Below are positions 10,461 through 21,684 of a DNA stretch of 64,000 bases, piece after piece. The DNA comes from Peromyscus leucopus (Eukaryota > Chordata > Mammalia > Rodentia > Cricetidae). Both the position numbers and the translations under genes were made by a program. The stretch lies in assembly GCF_004664715.2 (NCBI RefSeq), contig NC_051073.1:63540379-63604378 (forward strand). The letters are read 5' to 3'. The notes beneath the pieces are model-generated. The model worked only from the letters and a program-made list of their open reading frames with translations. It was not told the DNA's origin and did not search any database. The first letter of the stretch is position 1. Each line of letters starts with the position of its first letter.

Positions 10461-10701
10461 CTTGCTTCACCCTTTTTGAATACAACTGTGCTTTACTGTG
10501 ACATGTATTTGTACATTGCAATGCTCTTCTAGCCCCAATTAAATATTAGTCTTTCAAGAATTAAAGCTACTATAGTGCCACATATAAGAACTTGTGTCTG
10601 TATGACCACAAGTCTTACTGCTCTGGAGGAGAATAGTGAGATATAGAATTATTGGTTTATATAGCCAGTTTATGTTTGATTTTATAAAACGTCAGAAAAC
10701 A

Positions 10702-11150
10702 TGGGGCTGGAGAGACAGCTTAGCCGTTAAGAGCAGTTCCTGCTTTTGCAGAGGACCTGGGTTTATTTCCCAGCACCCACGTGGTTGGCCACAACCATCC
10801 ATAACTCCAGTCCCAGGGGATCAGATGCCATCTTCTGACCTCTGAGGCACACATGTTATACACAAAAATATGTGCAGGCAAAACAGTCAAACACATCAAA
10901 CAAAATCTTTAAAAATTTTTAAAGGACCCAGAAAACTTCCTTGTGGTTTTAACTTTCTGTTGGAGGGGGCTGGAGAGATGGCTCAGAGGGTTAAGAGCAC
11001 TGACTGCTCTTCCAGAGGGTCTTGAGTTCAATTCCCAGCAACCACATGGTGGCTCACAACCATCTGTAATGAGATCTGGTGTCCTTTTCTGACCTGTAGT
11101 CATACATGCTGTATACAAAATAAATAAATAAATCTTTAAAAAAAAAGTTT
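10702..11150 (+). repeat. Two B2 SINEs
   Basis: 10702-10910 is a diverged B2. 10966-11145 is a young B2 flanked by tttctgttggag on both sides (about 10953 and 11147). Confidence 0.9.
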
Positions 11151-11229
11151 CTGTTGGAGAAGGCTAATTGGCAGTCGTCATTTTAACCAACCGATAGAAC
11201 TTAACATTACTAACATTAGAACAGTTTAG

Positions 11230-11476
11230 CCTGGCATGGTGGTGCGCAAGCTGTGGTCCCAGGTACTCTGGAGGCTTAGGCACACCCCTGGCAAAAGCCT
11301 ATATTAAGATAGTTTTGCAACAGGGTGGTGGGTGGTGGCACATGCCTTTAATCCCAGCAATTGGGAGGCAGAGCCAGGTGGATCTCTGTGAGTTGGAGGT
11401 CAGCCTGGTCTACAGAGCAAGATCCAGGACAGGCATCAAAACTACACAAAGAAACCCTGTCTCGAAGAAAAAAAAA
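11230..11476 (+). repeat. B1-like remnant and young B1
   Basis: 11230-11290 is an old B1 head. 11325-11476 is a B1 flanked by the duplication agatagttttgc, near 11307 and 11477. Confidence 0.88.
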
Positions 11477-11489
11477 GATAGTTTTGCTG

Positions 11490-12130
11490 TTTTTTAAAGA
11501 TAGCTACGGATTGTTTTCCTCACATGAGCAAGACCCTCGTTCAATCCCTAGTAGCACACATTCAGAAAAAGAAAAGACAATATTTTGTATTCCTAATGGA
11601 ATGTGTTAGGAAGTGCCAAGTAGCACCCATGACATATTCTTGGCAAAACTGTTACCAGTTAAACTTATGAGTTCTACTTTTCAGACTAGAAAAAATACAG
11701 GAAGATACAGGACCAGTTAAAAGATGCTAGAGGAACCCCTCTGGACAATCCCGAAGATTGGCAGTCACAAGACGGCTGCCCTGGTCACTTAAAACGGTCT
11801 GTGCTGAGCGTGGTGACGTGTCTGTGAGCCTAGACACAGAGACCGATGCAAGAGGATGGAGAGTGGCTTGGGGTCCTTATCTGAGTGACTCTCCCAACAG
11901 AACAGCTTTGCAGAAGCCGCAGCTGCATTGTGGTGAGGTGATAGCGCATTAAAGACTCCATTAGCTCCGATCGTGGAAGCCCTCCAGGAGAGAGGGAAGG
12001 ACGTGGCTCCGGAGAAGAAAGAAAATCACGAAACAGAGGTAGAGGGACACACGGGCTAAAGAAGAGGTCAAAGTCAAGAGCAGCCTCAGGGCTTCACACC
12101 TGGGGAGGGGGAACAGGGATGCACCGGCTA
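11490..12130. other. No recognised feature
   Basis: Intergenic DNA in which I recognise neither a repeat nor an exon. Confidence 0.45.
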
Positions 12131-12532
12131 GTCTCACATCAACTTGACACAAACTAGAGTTCTCGGAAAGGAGGGAACCTCAATTGAGAAAATGTCTCCA
12201 TAAGATCTGACTGTAGCCCATTCTCTTAATTAGTGATTGATGCGGGAAGGCCCAGCCCATTGTGGGTGGTTCCACCCCTGGGCTGGTGGTCCTGGGTTCT
12301 ATAAGAAAGGAGTCTGAGCAAGCCATGAGGAGCAAGCCAGTAGGCAGCACCCCTCATGACCTATGCATCAGCTCCTGCCTCCAGGTTCCTGCCCTGTTTG
12401 AGTTCCTGTCCTGACTTCTTTTGATGATGAACAGTGATATGGAACTGTAAGCCGAATAAACCCTTTCATCCCCAACTTGCTTTTTGGTTATGGTGTTTCA
12501 CTGCAGCAGTAGAAACCCTAAGATAGGTGAAA
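12130..12532 (+). mobile_element. Solo LTR of ERVL-MaLR type
   Basis: Starts in 'catcaacttgacacaaactag'. It has a TATA-like 'ttctataagaaagg', a polyadenylation-like 'ccgaataaaccctttc', and an end 'gtttcactgcagcagtag...accctaagata' close to ORR1/MT LTR ends. I recognise it as a common rodent LTR but cannot fix the exact subfamily. Confidence 0.7.
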
Positions 12533-12730
12533 GACGGGTGAGTTCAAGTTGTAAAATTAAGTATAACTCTTAACCTACAAAGTCATAGACTAATAAGTAT
12601 AACTTTACTTTGCTGTAATCCAGTTTTTATTACAAGGTGTTATAAAACCATGGATGGAGTAGGATGGTGAATAATCACCTATATTATTATTATTATTAAT
12701 TAACTTTACCATCAAAATATTTTATTCTCA

Positions 12731-12895
12731 GGCTGACAAGATGGCTCAGTGGGTGAAGGCATTTGCTGCCATGCATGCCCGACGACAGAATTTGATCCCT
12801 GAACCCATATGGTGGAAGGAGAGAACCACTTTCCACAAGTCCCCTGATCTCCATACACCTGCTGTGGTATGTGTGAGTGCGTACACATAACAAGG
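12731..12895 (+). repeat. B4-like SINE
   Basis: 'ggctgacaagatggctcagtgg...tttgatccctgaaccc...' is a B2/B4-type head and body. Confidence 0.75.
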
Positions 12896-13215
12896 CAACT
12901 TGTGGGAGAGTTTACTGGAGGCTTACAGTTTCAGAGGATGAGTCCGTGACCATCATGGTGGGGAGTATGGCAGCAGGCATGGTGCTGAAGCAGCAGCTGG
13001 AACTTACATCCTGAGACAGAACCACCAGGCAGAGGAGCGCGGGCGTGAGTCAGCTGGGAATGGTTTGGGCTTTTGAAACCTCACAGCCCACCCCCAGTGA
13101 TACCCCTCCTCCAAGGCTACACTTCCTAATCCTTCCCAAACAGTTACACCAACTGTGGACCAAGCTTTCAAATATACAGGCCTGTGGAGGCCACTCTCAT
13201 TCAAACTGCCATAAA
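12896..13215 (-). mobile_element. ORR1-like MaLR solo LTR
   Basis: In reverse orientation it shows the ORR1 features 'ggcttacagtttcagagg', 'ccatcatggtggggagtatgg', 'cagcccacccccagtg' and 'tggaccaagc'. Divergent and probably truncated at its 3' end. Confidence 0.8.
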
Positions 13216-13974
13216 TATTTAAATAATAATTTTTTCTAAAGTATTTATTCCCATGGATAGCAATAGGGTGTTTTATTGCGAAGCCCTCAGTAAACAGTTA
13301 AATGTCCCCTTTTCCTAAGCCAGTTGCCACCTCCAGCAGGCCAAGGACAGAACAGATGAGTTGTGAGGGAGGGAGATCGGTTTTGTGGGACTCTGGGGAC
13401 AGATGAGAGCCCAGGCACTAACGTCAGAGACGGCTGTTCCTTGTTCTAACAAGTTCACTTTCAGTGCGGTAACGGTGGAGTCACTAAGTACCACAGCTTT
13501 TGTAAGTGCTGGGTACTGCTGACACCATTATCTCATCTGGGTGTATCTGGATCTCTACTGAAGGCAGGCCCTTCTGTTTGAGGGTCAGGACAGGAAGTTT
13601 CTTGAGCTTTGGCCGCGGGGCCAAGCCCAGCTCCAGTGGGGGGCAGACTTGCTATCAGCCACTCGATTAGATAGTTGTTTTCATACTTGTATCTCCTCAG
13701 GAACCAGAACGCCTGAGGGAGACTTGCAGTTAATTTCCCCCAGAGAACTTAACCGTGTACGTCTGCACACAGACACAGGAGCCGACAGTCTCCAAGTAAC
13801 CACCGACTTCCTCCCTATGTTGTGGTGATGTGTTGGTCACCATCTTCTCTGGAAATCATCCCCTGTCCCCTGCCACAGGGCTCATAACCTAGCAGGATCT
13901 GGTTTCCTAAGCATTTCCGGGGAAGAGGCAGAAGTCAGGGAGAAAGGTGCCACTTGGCTTCTAGATGACAGATT
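13216..13974. other. No recognised feature
   Basis: Non-repetitive-looking intergenic DNA. No exon is supported. Confidence 0.45.
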
Positions 13975-14203
13975 AGAGGTGTGCACCAGGTCACCTTTAA
14001 TCTATATGGTCTATATGGTTCCGGGCCAGCAAGGCTAAATAGTGGCACCTTGTCTCAAAACCAAACCAAAACAAAAAAAACTTGCCTGAACTTGGTAGCT
14101 CATGCCTTTAACCCTAACACTCAGGAAGCAGGAGGGAACAGATCTGAGTTCAAGACCAGCTTCATCACCAGCCAGGGCTACAAAGTGGGAACCTACCTCA
14201 GCG

Positions 14204-14263
<60 letters not shown>
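13975..14263 (+). repeat. B1 fragments and (CA)n microsatellite
   Basis: 13975-14075 is a B1 3' end. 14083-14204 is a second B1. 14205-14263 is a CGCA/CA repeat of about 27 units growing out of its tail. Confidence 0.85.
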
Positions 14264-14264
<1 letters not shown>

Positions 14265-14594
14265 CCAGTGGCTTTAGTATTAGAGAGTTGCTTCTCTTAC
14301 TTAATATCAAAAGGTAGGCAGAGATGGACTTGTTCAGTGAAGTCAGAACTGATCTCTTTTCCTTTTGCACGTTTCTATCAAAAGACAGCTTTTGTAGCTC
14401 CAGCTATTTCAACCAGCATCTATCCCACGACTTAAAAGGTTTAAGGCAGGACAAAAGTGGGAAAGGGCAAGGTAAAATATCATTAGAGTCCCCCATCAGA
14501 TTTCTGCCCTTTCCCATTGACTATGATTATGTTAGAGGACATGATTACAAAGCAGATTTCTCCGTTTTGAGAAGTCCCTCCCTGTAATGATAAG

Positions 14595-14800
14595 ACCTGG
14601 ATAAAGGTTAGTGTATCCGTCACTGCCACAGTGCTATGACCAAAGTACCTGAGCAATGAAAGGAGTCATGGTTTGTCTCACAGTCTGTCATTGCTCCCCT
14701 AGTCCCCAAAGGTTCATGACTCTCCGTCTTATTGTTTTATTACTGTGAAGATACACCATGACCAAGGCAACTCTCATAAAGCAAAGTATTGTGTTATTGT
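14595..14800 (-). mobile_element. MaLR/ORR1 LTR fragments
   Basis: 14605-14700 ('ccacagtgctatgaccaaagtacctgagcaa') and 14730-14800 ('ttactgtgaagatacaccatgacc') both match the 3' ends of MT/ORR1-type LTRs in reverse. Confidence 0.65.
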
Positions 14801-14802
14801 GG

Positions 14803-14940
14803 GGCTAGAAAGGTGGTTCAGCGGTTAAGGGCACTGATTGCTTTCCCAAAGGACCCAGGTTCAAATCCCAGCACCCACATGGCAGCTAATAACTATAACT
14901 ACAAGACCTGTCATCTAACTGTGGTGTCCATTAGCATACC
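14803..14940 (+). repeat. B2 SINE, truncated
   Basis: 'ggggctagaaaggtggttcagcgg' followed by 'caggttcaaatcccagcacccac'. Confidence 0.8.
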
Positions 14941-15295
14941 AAAGTGCATGCTTGGCTTCTAGGCTTACTCAGTAACTGTAGATCTGCCCAGCACTTCTCC
15001 CCCTCCCCCAAACCTCTCCAGCCTAGGGGCTTTCCTTCCCTCCCCCCAGCTTCTCTTTCGTATATAAACCTGCTCTTTTGGCGGCCATGTGCTCTTTTGG
15101 TTCTCTTTGCCCCCCCCTCCCCCCTTCTCTCTCTCTTCTCTTCCTCTCCTCTCCCTCCCCTTCTCTCATGGCCCTGCTCAGTCTGGACTCCTCCAGATGC
15201 CTCTGGCTGTCCTCTCCTCATATCTACAGTAAAATCCTTCTCCTTAGCCACACCTTGGAGCGGTCATGTCCTAATTTTCATTCAGTTCTCAGAGT
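14941..15295 (+). mobile_element. Probable ERV LTR fragment
   Basis: Has a TATA box (cgtatataaacctgctc), a long pyrimidine tract (15100-15165) and a poly(A)-signal-like 'acagtaaaatccttctcc', then 'ggtcatgtcctaattttc'. The layout resembles a rodent LTR; the subfamily is not assigned. Confidence 0.6.
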
Positions 15296-15579
15296 GTATT
15301 CAATGAACCAAGCTGTCATTGATTGATTAGCTAGGTTTATAACCTGTTCTTGTTACCATGGATATAGACCAAAAAATCAATGTTTTCCTAGGAGCATGGG
15401 GAGTCTTACTCTCCTGGGGAAATTTTTTGTAACTCACTACAGAGAAAAAGTCAATTTTCCAAGTGTATAAAGAATTCTCTGGAAATTGAGAAAAAAAGAC
15501 CAACATCTCAACAAAAAGAACTCAAACAGAAAAATAAATACAAACAGTCCAGAATGTTGAAAGAAAAACTAACTTTATT

Positions 15580-15655
15580 CTGGCACATTGGTAGCCCAGT
15601 GGTAGTTAGCTGAATTAATGAATAAAGCCCTGGGTTCATCCTCAGCACCAACACA
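15580..15655 (+). repeat. ID-like SINE, diverged
   Basis: 'ggtagcccagtggtagttagc...aaagccctgggttcatcctcagcacc'. Confidence 0.75.
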
Positions 15656-15699
15656 GAAGCACCTCAACCTCTTTGTTGTTCTGAAATTGACCTTGTGCA

Positions 15700-15850
15700 G
15701 TGTCTATATTGTAAGTCTCGTGTAAACTGTGCAATATACATATATCTCATGTATATCATGCAGCATCTCACGTATATCGTAGTGTCTCGTGTAAACTGTG
15801 TAGTGTCTTGTGTATATTGTAGTGTATGTATAATGTGCATTCACTCATGT
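15700..15850. repeat. Degenerate tandem repeat
   Basis: Imperfect repeats of a 'tctcgtgtaaactgtg(t)ag' / 'tctcatgtatat' motif occur about seven times in 150 bp. Confidence 0.7.
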
Positions 15851-15990
15851 ATATGTGCATAGGTGTGGCATCAGAGGACAGCTTCCAGGAATTGATTCTC
15901 TCCTTCCATCTTGTGGGTCCCAGAGATCAAATTCATCAGGCAAACCACTTTACCCATTGAGACATCTCAAAGGCTCTCAACTTTTGTATT
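15830..15990 (-). repeat. B3/B2-like SINE, diverged
   Basis: 'gtgtggcatcagaggacagcttcc...gtgggtcccagagatcaaa...ttgagacatctc' is the reverse of a B2-type body and head. Confidence 0.7.
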
Positions 15991-16063
15991 AATGCTTTAT
16001 TTAACAATCATGTGCAAGGTCCTGCAGAAAAGCACAAACCACAGCCATGAAATTAAGGTACAA

Positions 16064-16230
16064 TGCTGGGCAGTGGTGGCGCACACCTTTAATCCCAGCA
16101 CTCAGGAGGCAGAGGCAGTCGGATCTCTGAGTTCGAGGCCAGCCTGGTCTGCAGAGTGAGTTCCAGGACAGCAAGGACTAAACAGAGAAACCCTGTGTTG
16201 AAAACCAAAACCAAAACCAAAAACAGAATT
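16064..16230 (+). repeat. B1 SINE
   Basis: Starts gctgggcagtggtggcgc and ends in an AACC-type tail. The target duplication aattaaggtacaat, with one extra T in the second copy, lies near 16050 and 16228. Confidence 0.93.
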
Positions 16231-16562
16231 TAAGGTACAATATCAAAGGACAGTTAATGCATATGCCACCAAATTTTAAAAATATGTGTTTATGCCCAGG
16301 AGGTCTCAATCCTTCACAGAGAACCACAGGCAGCTGGGGAATGCTGAGAGCCAATCATCTCCCCAAGGAAGAGCACACCAATTGGTTATCCAATACCAAA
16401 TGGTCAACCCTGAAAAATTCAAATAACACTATATAGACTGCGTAGGTTGTATTTAGGAATATGTACGTATATACATATATGTATATATGTAAGAACAATT
16501 AATGAAAAAAGAGGCCATGAGTTTGAAAGAGTGCAAGGAGGAGTATATGGAATGATTTAGAG

Positions 16563-17083
16563 CAGTGGTTCTAATCTTCCTAATGCTGTGACCCTTAATA
16601 CAGTTCCTCATGTGTGGTGACCCCGGCCATAAAATTATTTTCGTTGCTACTCATAACTGTAATTTTGCTACTGTTATGAATTGTAATATAAATATCTGAT
16701 ATTTGGATGGTCTTAGTCAATGTTAGATTCAAAATTAAGCCCCACCTGCCCAAGGACCCGGTAACTTCCTGAGATTCTAGGAATTGTAGTTCTTGGAAAC
16801 TGACAACAAAGCCTCATGGGAAAGTATGGTGGCCTGTGGGTTTTGCCCATATTAAGCTCCACCAACAGTGTCTTGGGACCACTTACCTGGAAAGTTTCCA
16901 ATTGATGATCCTGGCCATATTCCATCTTGGTCAGTATTTAGTATTTTTAACAAAAGCTTGCTTAAATTCAGCCAAAATGGTAGAACTGTTTATTTCTGGC
17001 GCATTTCAGGATTAATAGTCAACCCCTGTGAAAAGGGACATTCGACCCTAGAAGGGTCTCAACCCACAGGTTGAGAACTATTG
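16563..17083 (+). mobile_element. URR1-type hAT MITE, interrupted
   Basis: The terminal inverted repeats are cagtggttct at the left and ...agaactattg at the right. The body includes 'aatgctgtgacccttaatac' and 'attattttcgttgctac', which I recognise as the rodent URR1 element. Flanking octamers atttagag and atttttag agree at 6 of 8 positions, fitting an 8-bp hAT target duplication. The element is split by the insertion at 16721-17015. Confidence 0.85.
16721..17015 (+). mobile_element. LTR-like insertion nested in URR1
   Basis: 295 bp starting TGTTAGATTC, bounded by the repeat tagtcaa at 16714-16720 and 17016-17022. Removing it restores continuous URR1 sequence. It carries 'tgggttttgcccatattaagctcc' and 'ttatttctggcgcatttcagg', which resemble an LTR R/U5 region. 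The family is not assigned, and the right end lacks a clean CA. Confidence 0.65.
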
Positions 17084-18060
17084 ATTTTTAGATTTCTAAA
17101 AACAAAGCCTGCTAAGCACTCACCTGTGGTGGGAAGCAAGCTGTCTGCTTCTAAGCTGTGTGGGTGATCTGATGTCAGTGCCTCTTGCTAATTGTTACTC
17201 CTAGTCTAGCCTTATTCTCTATAATTCAGGTTCACTCTCGAGAGTTCCTTCACTAGGCTCCATTTCCACTGGTTCATGTGCCCTCCTTTCAAGAGAGACA
17301 TCTGATCTTGTCCAGGAGCCCGACTCTGTTATTTCTAGGGTGTATCCTGCTAGCAGTACTGGGAATGTAATGATTATGTCTAAGGGCTTAATTTTATAAG
17401 GAGGCAATTTCAAAGAGGAATTCTTGGCACCCTCGTGAGTGAGGAACTGTACAGGCTTGAGGACTTGTAAGGACTCAGTTAACAGCCTGAGTATGCAGTG
17501 GGGCACACCTCTTATCCTTTTGAATCAGCAACTCTAGTCATGGTCAACCTGAACACTCGGGCCTTTTGTGTCCTAACTAACATCCTCAGTTAGGCTTTGA
17601 TTGCTTCAGTGTTCTCCTGTAGGGTAAAAAGTCTGAGCTCACTTCCAGGTTCTGAAAACCCACCAATCCCCGGGGCTCACCCCAAGCTCAGGACTGGAAA
17701 TCACACCAATTCCCACCCTTGAAAATCCTGCCCCACAGAAACCCTGTATAAACCTGTCTCCTGCTCAGTTAGCTCCCTGCTGCCGCTGCTTGCCCCAGCA
17801 GAGGCAGCCACCTCTTGTGTCTCCCAATAGAGCTCTTGTCCATGTGAGCATGTGGCTCTAGCAGGCCTTGTTTGCCCTTCTCCCATCCCCTCTGCCTTGC
17901 TAAAAACCATTAGATTACACCTCTAACGCTAGCCATCAAGGTCTCGTCCCGTATTTGCCCACTTCCTCCTCCTGAGGCTGACTACCAAGGTCCAGCAATC
18001 AAAAGCCCCATTTGGTTCACCTAATATGCCCAATCAAAATATACCACATCCTATAGGGTC
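17084..18060. other. Unassigned block, possibly ERV-derived
   Basis: 17650-17910 contains 'accctgtataaacctgtctcc' and then 'cccaatagagctcttgtcc', an arrangement like an LTR promoter and poly(A) region. The rest shows no recognised repeat. No coding sequence is supported. Confidence 0.35.
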
Positions 18061-18066
18061 CTTGTG

Positions 18067-18411
18067 TGGGGGGCATTTACCCACCACCCCCACAGCTTCC
18101 CAGAGTTTTCTTGAGTGCGATCAGCAGGAAATATTAGATAGAAGGATTTATAGCGGAGAATCTTGCGGAGATAAACAGATAGAAAATAAAAGATAGCCTC
18201 GAGAGGGCCTGGAACCTATTCCAACGGGCCCGGACTGTCTCTGCCCCAGGGTTTTTATAGAGACGCCAAGGGGTGGAGCAAAAGACCTCCTCCCCCAGCA
18301 CAGCCAAGTGCAGACCATCTCAGACACCTGCACTCAGGCCCGTGGTCCTGATCATCCTCTATTCGGACCTGCTGGGTAAAGCCACGAGGAACCCCAGAAC
18401 GGGCTCCCACA
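18067..18411 (-). mobile_element. Class II (ERVK-like) solo LTR
   Basis: On the minus strand it starts TGTGGGAGCCC, has a TATA box 'gtctctataaaaaccctgg', and ends in CCCCCCA. A perfect 6-bp target duplication, cttgtg, flanks it at 18061-18066 and 18412-18417. Six base pairs and TG...CA ends fit an ERVK/IAP-type integrase product. No internal region remains, so it is a recombined solo LTR. Confidence 0.9.
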
Positions 18412-18814
18412 CTTGTGTAAGAATGGACTAGGATGCGGTGATAGATTTTCTCACCTTAAAAATTACACCTGCAAGGTCATTTGCTGCTGTTTTCTGAGTT
18501 AGAAAGCAGCCACTTTAATTTTTCTTCCTCACTTAATAAAGGATCTGTCTTCGAAAACAGGTGCTTGTTTGTGGTTTGTGCCTAATCCAAAGACCCAGGA
18601 GAGAACCTCTGCTGTGTGTGTGTGGGGAGGGGGGAGGGTCTCCTTCAGTTGTGCAGTGACTTTGTGATATTCCTTGGCTCCAGACTGCCAGGATACTTTT
18701 CCCCTCAGAGATATAACACACCTTCACTTCACGATCACCTGGATAGCTAGTCTCCATATTCAATACCAACTGTTGAAATGATCCTTGTGGGTTCACTTTC
18801 TTTGACTTCTTTTA

Positions 18815-19125
18815 GAAGTGTGTCTTGCCAGCATGTGTCTCTGTGCATCAAATGTGTGGCTGGTGCCCAAGAAGGCCAGAAGAGTTACAGATGGTTGTGA
18901 GCCAACATGTGGGGGCTGAAAATTGAACCCAGGTCCTCTGGAAGAGCAGCCAGTTGCTCTTAGCTGCTGAGCCATCTCTCCGGTCCTGCTTTTATTTGCT
19001 TCTTTGAAACAGGGTCTTCACTTTGTAGCACTATGGAGACAAGGACGACCTGGAACTCAGAACTACCTGCGTCTGCCTCCAGAATGCTGGAGTTAAATGC
19101 ATGAGCCACTACATCCAGCTACATC
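18815..19125 (-). repeat. B3-like SINE and reverse B1
   Basis: 18815-18987 ends 'gctgagccatctctccggtcct'. 18990-19125 is a decayed reverse B1. Confidence 0.8.
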
Positions 19126-19640
19126 AAAATGTTTTTTCTTGTAGACCTCTGTTGTAGGTTGTTTTGTTAACCAGTGAGCTTTCTGAGGCTACCTGCTGCA
19201 TGGGTGAGCAGAGGTTGCTTACAGGCCCATGGTGACAAGACAGCTGTTGGATTCCTGAAAAGCCCACTCCAGAATGGGTACCACTCACCAAAGCTGCATC
19301 CAAGGAACTCCCTATGCAACTTGCAGGAGTTTCATGAAGAATCTTCTCTTCTAGCAGTTGTTACTGTTTATATGACCTTGGGGAGGTTGTTCAGTTTGTA
19401 TTTTTGAGACAGGGTCTAAAGAGAACCCAGGGCAGAGCAGCTCTAAATCTCAGATTGGCTTCGAAGTCCCTGTGTACCTGAGGGGTCCTGACCCTCCTGC
19501 CCATTCAAAGTGGTGGGATAGTCGTCCCACCACACTCCCCACCCCACCCACTGTGCGTGTGTCACTGAGTATTGAACCTAAGACCTTGGGGCTGTCAGGA
19601 AAGTATTCAACTTGTTCTATTTCAAGTCTCTTTATTATTT
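19126..19640. other. No recognised feature
   Basis: No clear repeat or exon is visible. Confidence 0.4.
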
Positions 19641-19797
19641 ATTTATTTGGAGGGGGTGGTTTGAAACATGGTTTCTGGGTGTAGCTCTGGCTGCCCTAGA
19701 GCTGTAGATAGACTGGCCTTAAACTCAAGAGATCCACCTGCTTCTGCCTCTGGAGTGCTGAGATTAAAGGTGTGCACCACCACCACCTAGCATCATT
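19640..19797 (-). repeat. B1 SINE
   Basis: Reverse B1 with 'gagattaaaggtgtgcaccaccacc'. Confidence 0.85.
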
Positions 19798-19984
19798 TTT
19801 GATCCGGCTGTTCTTTGTTCACAACAGGCTTGTAGGTCTGCCACTATCCTATCTGGAAAGCCTAAATTTTGTTCCAGTGATTTAAAAAATACATCAAAAC
19901 AAAATAATCCAAAAAAATTTCAATGCTCCATTTCTTCCTTGCTGAAAAAATTCCTAATTTGAAACTCTTAAAACTAGCTGTAGG

Positions 19985-20160
19985 TCGGGTGGTAGTGGCG
20001 CACACCTGTAATCCCAGCACTCAGGAGGCAGAGGCAGGTGGATCTCTGTGAGTTCGAGGCCAGCCTGGTGTACAGAGCTAGTCCAGGACAGGCTCCAAAG
20101 CTACACAGAGAAACCCTGTCTCGAAAAACCAAAACCAAAACCAAACGAAACAAAAAAACC
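19985..20160 (+). repeat. B1 SINE
   Basis: Starts gtcgggtggtagtggcgc and ends 'ctcgaaaaacc' with AACC units. Confidence 0.92.
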
Positions 20161-20574
20161 TCGCTGTTTGTGGTGGCTTATGCTGTTACACATACACTGA
20201 GAAGGCAGAACTATGAGGATCACAAGTTCAAGGCCAGATTATTCCTCACAGTTAAGAGAGTAGCAGGGGTCTAGGAACAGGATCAAAATATACTACACAC
20301 ATATATGAGAATGACATACGTCTTACACCCATTACCCATTATGTATATTCTAACACGAAATTAAAATGCTAAACATGACAAAAAGCAGCCACATGGAGTA
20401 GTACAAACTGAGCTTTAAAAACACCATGGAGTATTTTAAAAACATTTAATGTTACTTTGACTATTTTCAGCATGATTCAGAATTCCAAAGTATTAAAGAT
20501 GTCTCTTTGAGAAACTTTGTTGTGCCCTTTCTTCTCTTAATCCTCCTGCTTAAAATCTTAATTAAAAAAGCCTT

Positions 20575-21100
20575 GTAGGACAAGCAAGATGGCTTAGTAG
20601 TCCAGTCTCTGTTGCTTGGATTCTAATGGCTCCCTCTGGGGAGGGGGATGAGAAGGCGCAGCGTCAATAACACAGACACCGGGAGTCCACTGAAGGCAAT
20701 AACAAACTCATTTATTCAATAACAGGGAAGGCCTTATATACTGTCCTCCCAGCACCCAGTCTGTGTGGTCGTCCCACATTTACTGGGCACAATCAGGAAC
20801 TCTGACACTGATCAGGAACCAACAGTGACTGTTGCTAGGCCCTCAGGCAAACTCAGCATGACCAGGAATCCTGACAGCTCCTGTTGCTAGGCCCTCAGGC
20901 AGACTCCAGGTTGGCTCATATCGAGTACATTATATGCATGCCTTGGCAATTGGTCTGAGCCAATTTCCTCGACCCTATGGGCCTGTCCTACTACAAGTTT
21001 CCAGAAACTTCATACTAAGAACCAACTCTTCCAAGTTGCCCTCTGACCTCCACAAGCATGCTGCAGCACACTGCTGCCAGCCTTCACAATAAATGAATGC
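20575..21100 (+). repeat. B4-like SINE split by an LTR
   Basis: 'gacaagcaagatggcttagtag' (to 20609) and 'ttgccctctgacctccacaag...' (from 20996) are two halves of one B2/B4-type SINE separated by the LTR at 20610-20995. Confidence 0.75.
20610..20995 (-). mobile_element. ERV solo LTR with TATA and poly(A) signal
   Basis: On the minus strand it starts TGTAGTAGGACAGG, with TATA 'cagtatataaggcc' and poly(A) signal 'attgaataaatgag', and ends in CA. Flanking hexamers agtctc (20604-20609) and agtttc (20996-21001) are a 5/6 matching target duplication, fitting a class II element. The U3 region contains a direct repeat of about 20 bp around gttgctaggc, at 20831 and 20883. Confidence 0.88.
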
Positions 21101-21103
21101 AAT

Positions 21104-21505
21104 TTTTTTTTTTTTTTTTTTTTTTTGTATGTAGCTCTTGCTGTCCTGTAACTATGTAGACCAGGCTGGCCTCAAACTCAAAGAGATCTGACTGCCTCTG
21201 TCTCCCAAGTGCTCAGATTAAAAGCGTGTGCCACTATGTCCAGCAACTTTGTTAAGTTTTATTGGAGTTTTGTTATAATGCATAACGTCTAATTTTTATG
21301 TAGCCAAGTTTTGTTTTGGCTTTTGAGATAGAGCTTCACTTGGGCTGGGAATGTAGCTCAGTGAGAGAATGCTTACTTAGCATGAGTGAGCCTGTGGGTT
21401 TCCTCTCTAGTACCACAAACAGGGTCTTAATATGCAGCCCAGCTTGGCAACTATATCAAAATCCTCCTTAGCCTCGATAGGATTGGCATGTATCACCATG
21501 CCTGG
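21104..21505. repeat. B1 (-), ID-like (+), B1 remnant (-)
   Basis: 21104-21245 is a reverse B1. 21345-21420 is ID-like ('gggctgggaatgtagctcagtg'). 21425-21505 is a decayed reverse B1. Confidence 0.75.
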
Positions 21506-21604
21506 TTTGTAACCTTTTTTTTTTTTTCTACTAAAGTGTAGTAAAATAAACATGAGAGCCAATTATTTACTAATCATTCTTTTAATTAATTACATATGTT
21601 TTAG

Positions 21605-21680
21605 AACTCACAGAGATGCCCCTGCCTCTGCCTCCCAAGTACTGGAATTAGTTAGGCATGTACCACCATGCCCGGCCTCT
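21605..21680 (-). repeat. B1 fragment
   Basis: 'acagagatgcccctgcctctgcctcc...caccatgcccggcc'. Confidence 0.85.
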
Positions 21681-21684
21681 TTTT

